Positions 7,518 to 14,673 of a DNA stretch of 33,355 bases are shown here, piece by piece. Each line of letters starts with the position of its first letter. The stretch's first letter is position 1. Source of the DNA: an uncultured Clostridia bacterium (lineage in GTDB: Bacteria; Bacillota; Clostridia; TANB77; CAG-508); contig CARPYP010000019.1 in NCBI GenBank assembly GCA_949045875.1, forward strand, positions 1 to 33,355, written 5' to 3'. The notes under the pieces are model-generated. The model saw only the letters and a program-made list of their open reading frames with translations. It ran no database searches and was not told the DNA's origin. The translations under genes were made by a program, and so were the position numbers.

Positions 7518-9365
7518 ATGGGAAAAATTATAGGAATCGACTTAGGTACAACAAATTCATGTGTAGCAGTTATGGAAGGAGGGGAACCAGTAGTAATACC
7601 AAATGCAGAAGGAGATAGAACCACCCCATCAATAGTAGCATTTTCAAAAAATGGAGAAAGATTAGTAGGACAAATTGCAAAACGTCAAGCAGTTACAAAT
7701 CCAGATAATACAGTTATATCAATAAAAAGAAAAATGGGAACAGATGAAAAAGTTACAATAGAAGGAGACAAATTTTCACCACAAGAAATATCAGCAATGA
7801 TTTTACAAAAATTAAAAGCAGATGCAGAAAACTATTTAGGAGATAAAGTTACACAAGCAGTTATAACAGTTCCAGCTTATTTTAGTGATAGCCAAAGACA
7901 GGCAACAAAAGATGCAGGAAAAATAGCAGGACTTGAAGTTCTAAGAATTATAAATGAGCCAACAGCAGCAGCACTTGCATATGGTATGGATAAAGAAAAA
8001 GACCAAAAAATAATGATTTACGACTTAGGAGGAGGAACATTTGATGTTTCAATACTAGACATAGGAGATGGAGTATTTGAGGTTTTAGCGACAAATGGTA
8101 ACACACATTTAGGAGGAGATGACTTTGACCAAAGAATTATAGATTATTTAGTAGCAGAATTCAAAAAAGACCAAGGAATAGATTTAAGCCAAGATAAAAT
8201 GGCAATGCAAAGATTAAAAGAAGCTGCTGAAAAAGCTAAAAAAGATTTATCAGGGGTAGGTCAAACAAACATTAATTTACCATTCATAACAGCAGATGCA
8301 TCAGGACCAAAACATTTAGATATAAATTTAACAAGAGCAAAATTTGAGGAATTAATAAAAGACTTAGTAGAAGCTACAGAAGGACCAGTAAATCAAGCAT
8401 TAAAAGATGCAGGAATATCAGCTAATGAATTAAACAAAGTATTATTAGTTGGTGGTTCTACAAGAGTACCAGCTGTTCAAGAAGCAGTTAAGAAAATTAC
8501 AGGAAAAGATGCAGATAAAGGAATTAACCCAGACGAATGTGTTGCAGTAGGTGCAGGAATACAAGGAGGAGTACTATCAGGAGATGTTCAAGACTTAGTA
8601 TTACTAGATGTAACACCATTATCATTAGGAATTGAAACATATGGAGGAGTATTTACAAAATTAATTGAAAGAAATACAACAATACCAACAAAGAAATCAC
8701 AAATATTCTCAACAGCAGCAGATGGTCAAACAAGTGTTGAAGTTCATGTTTTACAAGGTGAAAGAGAAATGGCAGCATATAATAAAACTTTAGGAAGATT
8801 CCAATTAACAGGAATACCAGCAGCACCACGTGGTGTGCCACAAATTGAAGTAACATTTGATATTGATGCAAATGGTATAGTTCATGTATCAGCAAAAGAC
8901 ATGGCAACAGGAAATGAACAAAATGTAGCAATCACTGCAAGTACAAATCTTTCAGATGAAGATATTGAAAAAGCTGTAAAAGATGCAGAAGCTCATGCTA
9001 GTGAAGATAAAAAGAAAAAAGAAGAAATAGAAGTTAGAAACAATGCAGAGAGTTTAATATATAATAGTGAGAAAACAATGACTGAACTTGGAGATAAAGT
9101 AAGTGGAGAAGAAAAAACAAAAGTACAAACAGAAATAGATAATGTAAAAAAAGCACTTGAAGGAAATGACACAGAAAAAATAAAACAAGCAACTGAAGGT
9201 TTAACACAAGTATTTTACAAACTATCTGAACAATTATACTCACAAGCAAATGCTGGTGCTAATCCAGGAGCAGCACAAGGAGAAGGAAACCCAACTCAAG
9301 ATGAAAACGGAAATGTATATGATGCAGATTATAAAGTAGAAGAAGACAACAACAAGAATGATTAA
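7518..9365 (+). CDS. dnaK: Chaperone DnaK (Hsp70)
   Basis: ATP-dependent cytosolic chaperone of 615 residues, full length for the family. The N-terminal ATPase domain has IGIDLGTTNSCVAVMEG, NEPTAAALAYG, YDLGGGTFDVSIL and LVGGSTRVPAVQ. The substrate domain begins after the linker VQDLVLLDVTPLSLGIETYG. The C-terminal helical lid ends in a Gly/Ala/Asn-rich tail (QANAGANPGAAQGEG) and acidic EEDNNKND. AGGAGG lies 7 nt before the ATG. Unlike the usual tight spacing it is separated from grpE by 260 bp, so it may have a second transcript end or start. Confidence 0.98.
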   Translation: MGKIIGIDLGTTNSCVAVMEGGEPVVIPNAEGDRTTPSIVAFSKNGERLVGQIAKRQAVTNPDNTVISIKRKMGTDEKVTIEGDKFSPQEISAMILQKLKADAENYLGDKVTQAVITVPAYFSDSQRQATKDAGKIAGLEVLRIINEPTAAALAYGMDKEKDQKIMIYDLGGGTFDVSILDIGDGVFEVLATNGNTHLGGDDFDQRIIDYLVAEFKKDQGIDLSQDKMAMQRLKEAAEKAKKDLSGVGQTNINLPFITADASGPKHLDINLTRAKFEELIKDLVEATEGPVNQALKDAGISANELNKVLLVGGSTRVPAVQEAVKKITGKDADKGINPDECVAVGAGIQGGVLSGDVQDLVLLDVTPLSLGIETYGGVFTKLIERNTTIPTKKSQIFSTAADGQTSVEVHVLQGEREMAAYNKTLGRFQLTGIPAAPRGVPQIEVTFDIDANGIVHVSAKDMATGNEQNVAITASTNLSDEDIEKAVKDAEAHASEDKKKKEEIEVRNNAESLIYNSEKTMTELGDKVSGEEKTKVQTEIDNVKKALEGNDTEKIKQATEGLTQVFYKLSEQLYSQANAGANPGAAQGEGNPTQDENGNVYDADYKVEEDNNKND

Positions 9366-9378
9366 TTTTATATTATAT

Positions 9379-9437
9379 GTAAGGGCAGGCTTGCATGGGG
9401 ATTTATAAAACAAATTCCCTCGTCCAAACGTCTGCCC
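9379..9437 (+). repeat. GTARGGGC-family palindrome between dnaK and dnaJ
   Basis: It begins GTAAGGGCAG and ends CTGCCC, giving a 6-bp outer stem. An inner GGGGATTT / AAATTCCC pair makes a second, imperfect stem. It occupies most of the dnaK-dnaJ gap and could also attenuate transcription into dnaJ. Confidence 0.65.
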
Positions 9438-9523
9438 AATATCGTTAATTATAATATAATTAAATAATATATAATTAACATATTACATAAACGTATACCT
9501 TAAGAAAGGAATGGAGAATAAAC

Positions 9524-10669
9524 ATGGCAGAACAAAAAAGAGATTATTATGAAGTCTTAGGAGTATCTAAAACAGCAACCCCAGAAGAATTAAAAAAAGC
9601 ATATAGACAACTAGCAAAAAAATACCATCCAGATGCAAATCCTAATAATAAAGCAGAAGCAGAAGCAAAATTCAAAGAAGTAAATGAAGCATATGAAACT
9701 TTATCAGACCCACAAAAAAGGCAAATGTATGACCAATTTGGATTTAACGGACCACAAGGAGGTTTTGGAGGTGGAAACGGATATTACTCTTACTCTACAA
9801 ATGGATTTGATGGTTTTGACATAGATTTAGATGATATAGTATCTTCTATATTTGGAGGAGGCTTTGGAGGTAGAAGTTCATCAAGAAGGAATGGACCTAC
9901 TAAAGGAGCAGATTTAAGATACAATTTAGAAATTACTTTTGAAGAAGCATATAATGGAACCAAAAAACAAATAACAATAAATAGAGAAGAGGAATGTTCT
10001 ACATGTAAAGGAACAGGAGCGAAGCCAGGAAGTAAAATAGATACATGTTCAGCATGTAAAGGAACAGGAACTATAAAATCAATTAAAAATACAATTTTTG
10101 GGCAAACACAAACAACAAGAACTTGTGATATATGTGGTGGAACAGGAAAAATAATTAAAGAACAATGTACAGAATGCCGTGGAAAAGGAAGAGTAAGAAA
10201 ACCAACAAAAATAACAGTAAACATACCAGCAGGAATAGATGATGGTCAAACAATAGTCTTAAGAGGAGAGGGAGCACCAGGAACTAAAGGCGGACCAAAA
10301 GGAGATTTAGACATAGTAATTTCGTTAAAACGTAGTAATATATTTACAAGACAAGATGAAAACGTATTTTGTAATATACCAATAACAATAACACAAGCAA
10401 CATTAGGAGCAGAATTACAAATACCAATGGTAGATGGAAGTAAACAAACATTTAAAATACCAGAAGGTACACAAACAGGTACAAAATTTGCAATAAAAGG
10501 AAAAGGCTTTAAAAGCATAAATCGTGGGTATTATGGAGACTTGATATTTACTGTACTAGTGCAAACACCGAAAAAATTAACAAAAGAACAAAGAACTTTA
10601 CTTGAACAACTTGCTAAAACTATGAATGAACAGCCACCAGTAAAGAAAAAGAGTATATTTGAGAGATAG
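9524..10669 (+). CDS. dnaJ: Chaperone DnaJ (Hsp40, type I)
   Basis: Cochaperone that stimulates DnaK ATPase and delivers substrates. The 381 residues show every expected part in order: J domain with HPD (YHPDANPNNK, about residue 36), a Gly/Phe-rich region (GGFGGGNGYYSY, GGGFGGRSS), four zinc motifs (CSTCKGTG, CSACKGTG, CDICGGTG, CTECRGKG), and the C-terminal substrate domains with VNIPAGIDDGQTI and GDLDIVI. GGAATGGAG stands upstream of the ATG. Last gene of the heat-shock operon; a hairpin follows. Confidence 0.98.
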   Translation: MAEQKRDYYEVLGVSKTATPEELKKAYRQLAKKYHPDANPNNKAEAEAKFKEVNEAYETLSDPQKRQMYDQFGFNGPQGGFGGGNGYYSYSTNGFDGFDIDLDDIVSSIFGGGFGGRSSSRRNGPTKGADLRYNLEITFEEAYNGTKKQITINREEECSTCKGTGAKPGSKIDTCSACKGTGTIKSIKNTIFGQTQTTRTCDICGGTGKIIKEQCTECRGKGRVRKPTKITVNIPAGIDDGQTIVLRGEGAPGTKGGPKGDLDIVISLKRSNIFTRQDENVFCNIPITITQATLGAELQIPMVDGSKQTFKIPEGTQTGTKFAIKGKGFKSINRGYYGDLIFTVLVQTPKKLTKEQRTLLEQLAKTMNEQPPVKKKSIFER

Positions 10670-10712
10670 AGATTAGAAGTTAGAAAACAGAACTTAGAGA
10701 TTAGAAAATGCG

Positions 10713-10738
10713 AAGGGCACGGTAAACACCGTGCCTTT
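10713..10738. terminator. Bidirectional terminator between dnaJ and the convergent small gene
   Basis: AAGGGCACGGT-aaac-ACCGTGCCTTT is an 11-bp stem with one wobble. It lies 43 nt after dnaJ and 14 nt past the stop of the minus-strand gene. It is GC-rich at the core and probably belongs to the GTARGGGC palindrome family: the GAGATTAGAAAAT just before it also precedes the palindrome at 14598. Confidence 0.75.
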
Positions 10739-10752
10739 GAGTTGTAGCCTAT

Positions 10753-11028
10753 TTACTTGAAAGCAGACTCATTGTCTGCAACTGATTTAATTTCTCCAAC
10801 GAATGCAATATCTGAAATTTTAACAATTACTTCAGGATATTCAAGCATTGTAGGAAAATCGTGAAGATGAACACTTAAAGTCCCATATGATGCAAGAGGT
10901 GATAAGACTACATCTGTATCATCCATTTCACTTACTGTTGCCAAAATAGAGGTTCCTGAACTAAGTTCAATGTTTACAGCTTCTCCTTTCATTTTTTTTA
11001 ACTTTTCTTTTTTCAAATTTGTTTTCAT
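10753..11028 (-). CDS. Small conserved-looking protein, function unknown
   Basis: A 91-residue protein from the ATG at 11028, chosen because AAAGGAGA stands 8 nt upstream; a longer frame would start in the promoter region. The N-terminus is very basic (KTNLKKEKLKKMKG). The rest alternates beta-like stretches (AVNIELSSGTSILATVSEMD, TDVVLSPL, SVHLHDFP, EVIVKISDIAFVGEI). The order short helix - KG-V-i-l-sG - beta strands - IsdI-fvg recalls small Sm-like RNA-binding folds, but I cannot confirm that. It converges on dnaJ and has its own promoter and a hairpin in the leader. Confidence 0.7.
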   Translation of the reverse strand: MKTNLKKEKLKKMKGEAVNIELSSGTSILATVSEMDDTDVVLSPLASYGTLSVHLHDFPTMLEYPEVIVKISDIAFVGEIKSVADNESAFK

Positions 11029-11065
11029 AGTAAAGTCTCCTTTAAATACTTTTTGAAAAAGTTTA

Positions 11066-11125
11066 GACGTTACTCGAACGTCAGTGACACAATTATATTT
11101 TAACACATATTAACCCAAAATGCAA
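11066..11125 (-). promoter_or_regulatory. Promoter and inverted repeat of the small minus-strand gene
   Basis: On the minus strand TTGCAT (11120-11125) and TAAAAT (11097-11102) are 17 bp apart. Just downstream, GACGTT-actcg-AACGTC (11066-11082) is a perfect 6-bp inverted repeat that would fall at about +7 to +23, as an operator or 5' hairpin. Confidence 0.5.
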
Positions 11126-11150
11126 ATTGACATAATACTAAAAAATAATC

Positions 11151-11493
11151 GTTACAGGATAATGGTTTTAATCACATAAATTTGTGTCTGTTGAGATGAT
11201 AAATTTTTAGATAATATTTAAAATTGTAGAGAAGATGTAGGGGCGCACAGTGTGCGTCCGTAAAATAATAGAAAATTAAGCATTAATAATTAATATGTTT
11301 CAATTAATTTTAGGGGCAGGCCTTGTGTCTGCTAATTGAAAATAGAAATTATAATATTTTTATTATATATCTATTACATTTAATATTAAAATAAATAATA
11401 TGAATTTAAAATTTCTACAATTCGGCGGACGCACACTGTGCGCCCCTACAATGGTTACATTAAATTCATATTCAGAAACCATTATCCAGTAAC
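11151..11493. mobile_element. MITE-like element with 18-bp terminal inverted repeats
   Basis: The left end GTTACAGGATAATGGTTT (11151-11168) and right end AAACCATTATCCAGTAAC (11476-11493) are inverted copies with one mismatch, 343 bp end to end. There is no coding frame of useful length. Inside are two facing copies of one palindromic unit, GTAGGGGCGCACAGTGTGCG at 11237 and its reverse complement ending at 11449. A third palindrome lies at 11298-11341 (TTTCAATTA and GCAG arms pairing with CTGC and TAATTGAAA). No clear target duplication is seen. It ends 28 bp before the rpsB -35 box. Confidence 0.72.
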
Positions 11494-11521
11494 ATGATGT
11501 TAAAAATTTTTTTCAAAACTA

Positions 11522-11551
11522 TTGCATTGATGTCATGTTTCGTGTTATAAT
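11522..11551 (+). promoter_or_regulatory. Promoter of rpsB with extended -10
   Basis: TTGCAT (11522-11527), 18 bp, TATAAT (11546-11551), with TG one base before the -10 hexamer (TGTTATAAT). It predicts a leader of about 105 nt before rpsB. Confidence 0.8.
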
Positions 11552-11580
11552 ACTCAAGGTTAAAAAATTTGCACATAAGA

Positions 11581-11643
11581 TTAGCTTGTATAGGTGCTTT
11601 TGTTAAAAGTTTGTACAAGTGTTTGAAACCTTATGGAAGCTAA
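11581..11643 (+). promoter_or_regulatory. Foldable 5' leader of rpsB, candidate r-protein regulatory structure
   Basis: TTAGCTT (11581-11587) pairs perfectly with AAGCTAA (11637-11643). Inside, AGGT (11592-11595) pairs with ACCT (11628-11631), and CTTTT-gtt-AAAAG (11597-11609) forms an inner hairpin. The closing stem ends 6 nt before AGGAGG. Ribosomal protein operons are often controlled by such leaders, but I do not recognise a named class, so the role is inferred. Confidence 0.45.
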
Positions 11644-11663
11644 ACTAAAAGGAGGAATAAAAA

Positions 11664-12467
11664 ATGGCAGTAGTTGCAATGAAACAATTACTAGAAGCAG
11701 GTGTTCATTTCGGACATCAAACAAGAAGATGGAACCCTAAAATGGCTGAATTTATATATCAAGCTAGAAATGGTATCCACATTATTGATTTACAAAAAAC
11801 ATCAAAAAAGATTGATGAAGCATATGAATTCATCAAAGAACAAGTAGAAGATGGAAAAACAGTTCTATTTGTAGGAACAAAAAAACAAGCACAAGAATGT
11901 ATGAAAGAAGCAGCATTAATGTGTGATATGTACTATATTGATCAAAGATGGTTAGGTGGAATGCTTACAAACTTTGAAACAATTAAAGCAAGAGTACAAA
12001 GATTAAAAGAATTAGAAAAAATGCAAGAAGATGGAACATTTGATGTTTTACCAAAAAAAGAAGTTATTGGATTAAAGAAGGAAATGGAAAAACTAGAAAA
12101 AAACCTAGGTGGAATCAAAGAAATGAATGAATTACCAGGACTTATCTTTATAGTAGATCCAAACAAAGAAAAAACAGCAATATTAGAAGCTAAAAAATTA
12201 AACATACCAGTAGTAGGTATTGTTGATACAAACTGTTCACCAGAAGATGTAAATTACCCAATACCAGGAAATGATGATGCTATACGTTCAGTAAAATTAA
12301 TAGCAACAGTTATGGCTAATGCAGTAATCGAAGCTAAACAAGGAGAAGTTTTAGGAACAGAAAATCTATTTGCAAGTGAAAACAAAGAAGAAGAAAGTAA
12401 TGCAGAAGAAACAAAAAGCATTGAAGAAGTAGTTGCAGATAGTGAAGAAAATACAGACAAAGAATAA
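11664..12467 (+). CDS. rpsB: 30S ribosomal protein S2
   Basis: Small-subunit ribosomal protein of 267 residues. Family marks: AVVAMKQLLEAGVHFGHQTR at the start, WNPKMAEFIYQARNGIHIID, FVGTKKQAQ, YIDQRWLGGMLTNFETI, LPGLIFIVDPNKEKTAI and VVGIVDTNCSPEDVNYPIPG. The last 35 or so residues are an acidic Glu/Asn/Ser-rich tail beyond the conserved core. AAAGGAGG lies 7 nt before the ATG. It is paired with tsf downstream, the usual bacterial arrangement. Confidence 0.98.
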   Translation: MAVVAMKQLLEAGVHFGHQTRRWNPKMAEFIYQARNGIHIIDLQKTSKKIDEAYEFIKEQVEDGKTVLFVGTKKQAQECMKEAALMCDMYYIDQRWLGGMLTNFETIKARVQRLKELEKMQEDGTFDVLPKKEVIGLKKEMEKLEKNLGGIKEMNELPGLIFIVDPNKEKTAILEAKKLNIPVVGIVDTNCSPEDVNYPIPGNDDAIRSVKLIATVMANAVIEAKQGEVLGTENLFASENKEEESNAEETKSIEEVVADSEENTDKE

Positions 12468-12516
12468 TAATATAGATTTTGCGACTTTGTTTAAGAAAAA
12501 TGGTAAAAATAGAAAT

Positions 12517-12543
12517 GTAGGGACACGGTAGGCCGTGCCCTTA
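12517..12543 (+). repeat. GTARGGGC-family palindrome between rpsB and tsf
   Basis: GTAGGGACACGG-tagg-CCGTGCCCTTAT: the CACGG/CCGTG core is extended by GGG/CCC across a bulged A. It lies in the rpsB-tsf gap and lacks a strong T-run. Confidence 0.7.
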
Positions 12544-12568
12544 TGTTAAAAAAGAAAGGATGATTATA

Positions 12569-13453
12569 ATGGCTATTACAGCAGCACAAGTAATGGAATT
12601 AAGAAAAAAGACAGATGCAGGAATGATGGAATGTAAAAAAGTTTTAACAGAAACTGATGGAGACATGGAAAAAGCTATGGAACTTCTTCGTGAAAGAGGA
12701 ATTACAAAAGCAGCTAAAAAAGCTGATAGAATTGCAGCAGAAGGTGTTGTTACAGCATTCATTTCAGAAGATGGAAAAACAGGAGCAGTAGTTGAAGTTA
12801 ATGCAGAAACAGATTTCGTAGCTCAAAATGCAGAATTTAGAGGATTTGCAGAAGATGTTGCAAAACAAATAGTTGAAAATAATCCAAAAGATGTTGAAGA
12901 ATTATTAAATCAAGTATCAATTTCAGATTCATCAAAAACAGTAAAAGAAGTTTTAACAGAAAAAATTGCAAAAATTGGGGAAAATTTATCAATAAGAAGA
13001 TTTGAAAGATTTACATCAAATGGTATTGTTGCAAAATATATTCATGGAGACGGAAAAATTGGTGTATTAGTTTCTATGGAAAATGCAGATGAAGAACTTG
13101 CAAAAGATGTATGTATGCAAATAGCTGCTGCTAAAGCAGAGTTCATTGATGAAAAAGCAGTTCCAGAAGAAAGACTAAATAAAGAAATGGAAATATTAAA
13201 GGTTCAAGCTATGAATGAAGGAAAACCAGAAGCAATAGCAGAAAAAATAGTTCAAGGAAGACTAGGAAAATTTTATGAGGAAATTTGCCTAGTAGATCAA
13301 GCATTTGTAAAAAATCCAGATATAAAAATCAAAGATTTACTTGCTACTAAAAAAGCAAGTGTATTAGAATTTGCAAGATTTGAAAAAGGTGAAGGAATTG
13401 AAAAGAAAGAAGAAAATTTTGCAGAAGAAGTAAAAAAACAATTAAATCAATAA
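12569..13453 (+). CDS. tsf: Elongation factor Ts
   Basis: Nucleotide exchange factor for EF-Tu. The protein is 294 residues from the ATG at 12569, giving the normal start MAITAAQVMELRKKTDAGMM. An ATG nine bases earlier overlaps the AAGAAAGGA ribosome binding site. Visible motifs are the N-terminal UBA-like region (DAGMMECKKVLTETDGDMEK), the signature GAVVEVNAETDFVAQN, and YIHGDGKIGVLVSM in the core. The C-terminus has GRLGKFYEEICLVDQAFVKN. A strong terminator follows 4 bases after the stop. Confidence 0.98.
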   Translation: MAITAAQVMELRKKTDAGMMECKKVLTETDGDMEKAMELLRERGITKAAKKADRIAAEGVVTAFISEDGKTGAVVEVNAETDFVAQNAEFRGFAEDVAKQIVENNPKDVEELLNQVSISDSSKTVKEVLTEKIAKIGENLSIRRFERFTSNGIVAKYIHGDGKIGVLVSMENADEELAKDVCMQIAAAKAEFIDEKAVPEERLNKEMEILKVQAMNEGKPEAIAEKIVQGRLGKFYEEICLVDQAFVKNPDIKIKDLLATKKASVLEFARFEKGEGIEKKEENFAEEVKKQLNQ

Positions 13454-13457
13454 TACT

Positions 13458-13485
13458 AAGGAGAGCTTGTTAGCTCTTCTTTTTT
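13458..13485 (+). terminator. Rho-independent terminator after tsf
   Basis: AAGGAGAGCT-tgtt-AGCTCTTCTT is a 10-bp stem with one wobble, ending in a run of T. It ends only about 33 nt before carA, so carA depends on readthrough or a promoter I cannot place confidently in that short gap. Confidence 0.88.
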
Positions 13486-13517
13486 AGAAAAGTTTATGTA
13501 AATAAGAGAGGTATATA

Positions 13518-14579
13518 ATGAAAAAAGGATATTTAGTCTTAGAAAATGGAGAGATATTTGAAGGAAACAGAATAGGTTCAGAAAGAGATACTGTATGTGA
13601 AGTAGTATTTAACACATCAATGACAGGATATTTAGAAATATTCACAGACCCATCATATGCAGGACAAGGAGTTACATTAACATATCCATTAATAGGAAAT
13701 TATGGAATAATAACAAATGATGTTGAATCAAGGAAAATGTGGATAAAAGCAATTTTCATACATGAATTAGCAGAACTAGAAAGCAATTTTAGAGCAGAAA
13801 CAAACTTAAATGACTATCTAAAAGATAATGATATACCAGGACTTAAGAATGTAAATACCAGAAAATTAACAAAACTTTTAAGAGACAATGGTACAATGAG
13901 AGGAAAACTAGTTTCGGATATATCTAATTTACAAGAAATAATAAAGGAAATAAAAGAATACACTTTTCCAAATGTAGTAGGCGAAGTATCAAATAGACAT
14001 ATTAGAGAATTCGGAGAAGGAAAAAATAAAATAGCATTAATAGACTTTGGGTGTAAAGAAAATATAATAAGGTCATTAGTAAATAGAAACTGTACAGTTA
14101 CTGCATTCCCACAAGATATATCTGCAGAAACAATTTTAGAAGGAAAATTTGATGGAATAGTATTATCAAATGGACCAGGAGATCCAGAAGACTGTAAAAT
14201 AGCAATAGATAATATTAAAAAATTATATAAATCAGATATACCAATAATGGGAATTTGTTTAGGACATCAACTAATGGCATTAGCAACAGGTGCAACTACT
14301 GCGAAACTAAAATACGGACATCGTGGACCAAATCATCCAGTAAAAGAGCTAAAAACTGGAAGAATATGTATAACCTCACAAAATCATGGATATTATGTAA
14401 AAGAAGATTCAATAAATAAAGACATTGCAGAGGTATCATATATAAATGTAAACGATGGAACAATAGAAGGATTAAACTATAAAGGTAAAAATATATTCAC
14501 AGTACAATTTCATCCAGAAGCATGTCCAGGACCACAAGACTGTGCATATCTGTTTGATGAATTTCTAGCGAAAATATAA
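13518..14579 (+). CDS. carA: Carbamoyl phosphate synthase small (glutaminase) subunit
   Basis: Hydrolyses glutamine and feeds ammonia to CarB for carbamoyl phosphate, used in pyrimidine and arginine synthesis. The 353 residues carry the N-terminal CarA domain (GYLVLENGEIFEG, SMTGYLEIFTDPSYAGQ) and a class I glutamine amidotransferase domain. The triad region is visible: nucleophile Cys in GICLGHQLMA and His-x-Glu in QFHPEACPGP. GAGAGG precedes the ATG. It lies between tsf and carB, an unusual place compared with the frequent tsf-pyrH neighbourhood, and a palindromic repeat separates it from carB. Confidence 0.97.
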   Translation: MKKGYLVLENGEIFEGNRIGSERDTVCEVVFNTSMTGYLEIFTDPSYAGQGVTLTYPLIGNYGIITNDVESRKMWIKAIFIHELAELESNFRAETNLNDYLKDNDIPGLKNVNTRKLTKLLRDNGTMRGKLVSDISNLQEIIKEIKEYTFPNVVGEVSNRHIREFGEGKNKIALIDFGCKENIIRSLVNRNCTVTAFPQDISAETILEGKFDGIVLSNGPGDPEDCKIAIDNIKKLYKSDIPIMGICLGHQLMALATGATTAKLKYGHRGPNHPVKELKTGRICITSQNHGYYVKEDSINKDIAEVSYINVNDGTIEGLNYKGKNIFTVQFHPEACPGPQDCAYLFDEFLAKI

Positions 14580-14597
14580 GATAGAGATTAGAAAATT

Positions 14598-14639
14598 GTA
14601 AGGGCACCGTTTGAGGGAATAACACCACTGTGCCCTTAT
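14598..14639 (+). repeat. GTARGGGC-family palindrome between carA and carB
   Basis: GTAAGGGCACCG opens and ACTGTGCCCTTAT closes; AAGGGCAC (14600-14607) and GTGCCCTT (14630-14637) pair exactly. The interior word ATAACACCAC is shared with the palindrome at 22272. It is preceded by GAGATTAGAAAAT, as at 10694. Confidence 0.72.
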
Positions 14640-14673
14640 GTTTAAGAAATATCATAGAAAGGAAAATAAAAAA

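Noticed and set aside
11151..11493. Insertion sequence with transposase
   Set aside because: There is no coding frame of useful length inside, so it can only be a non-autonomous element.
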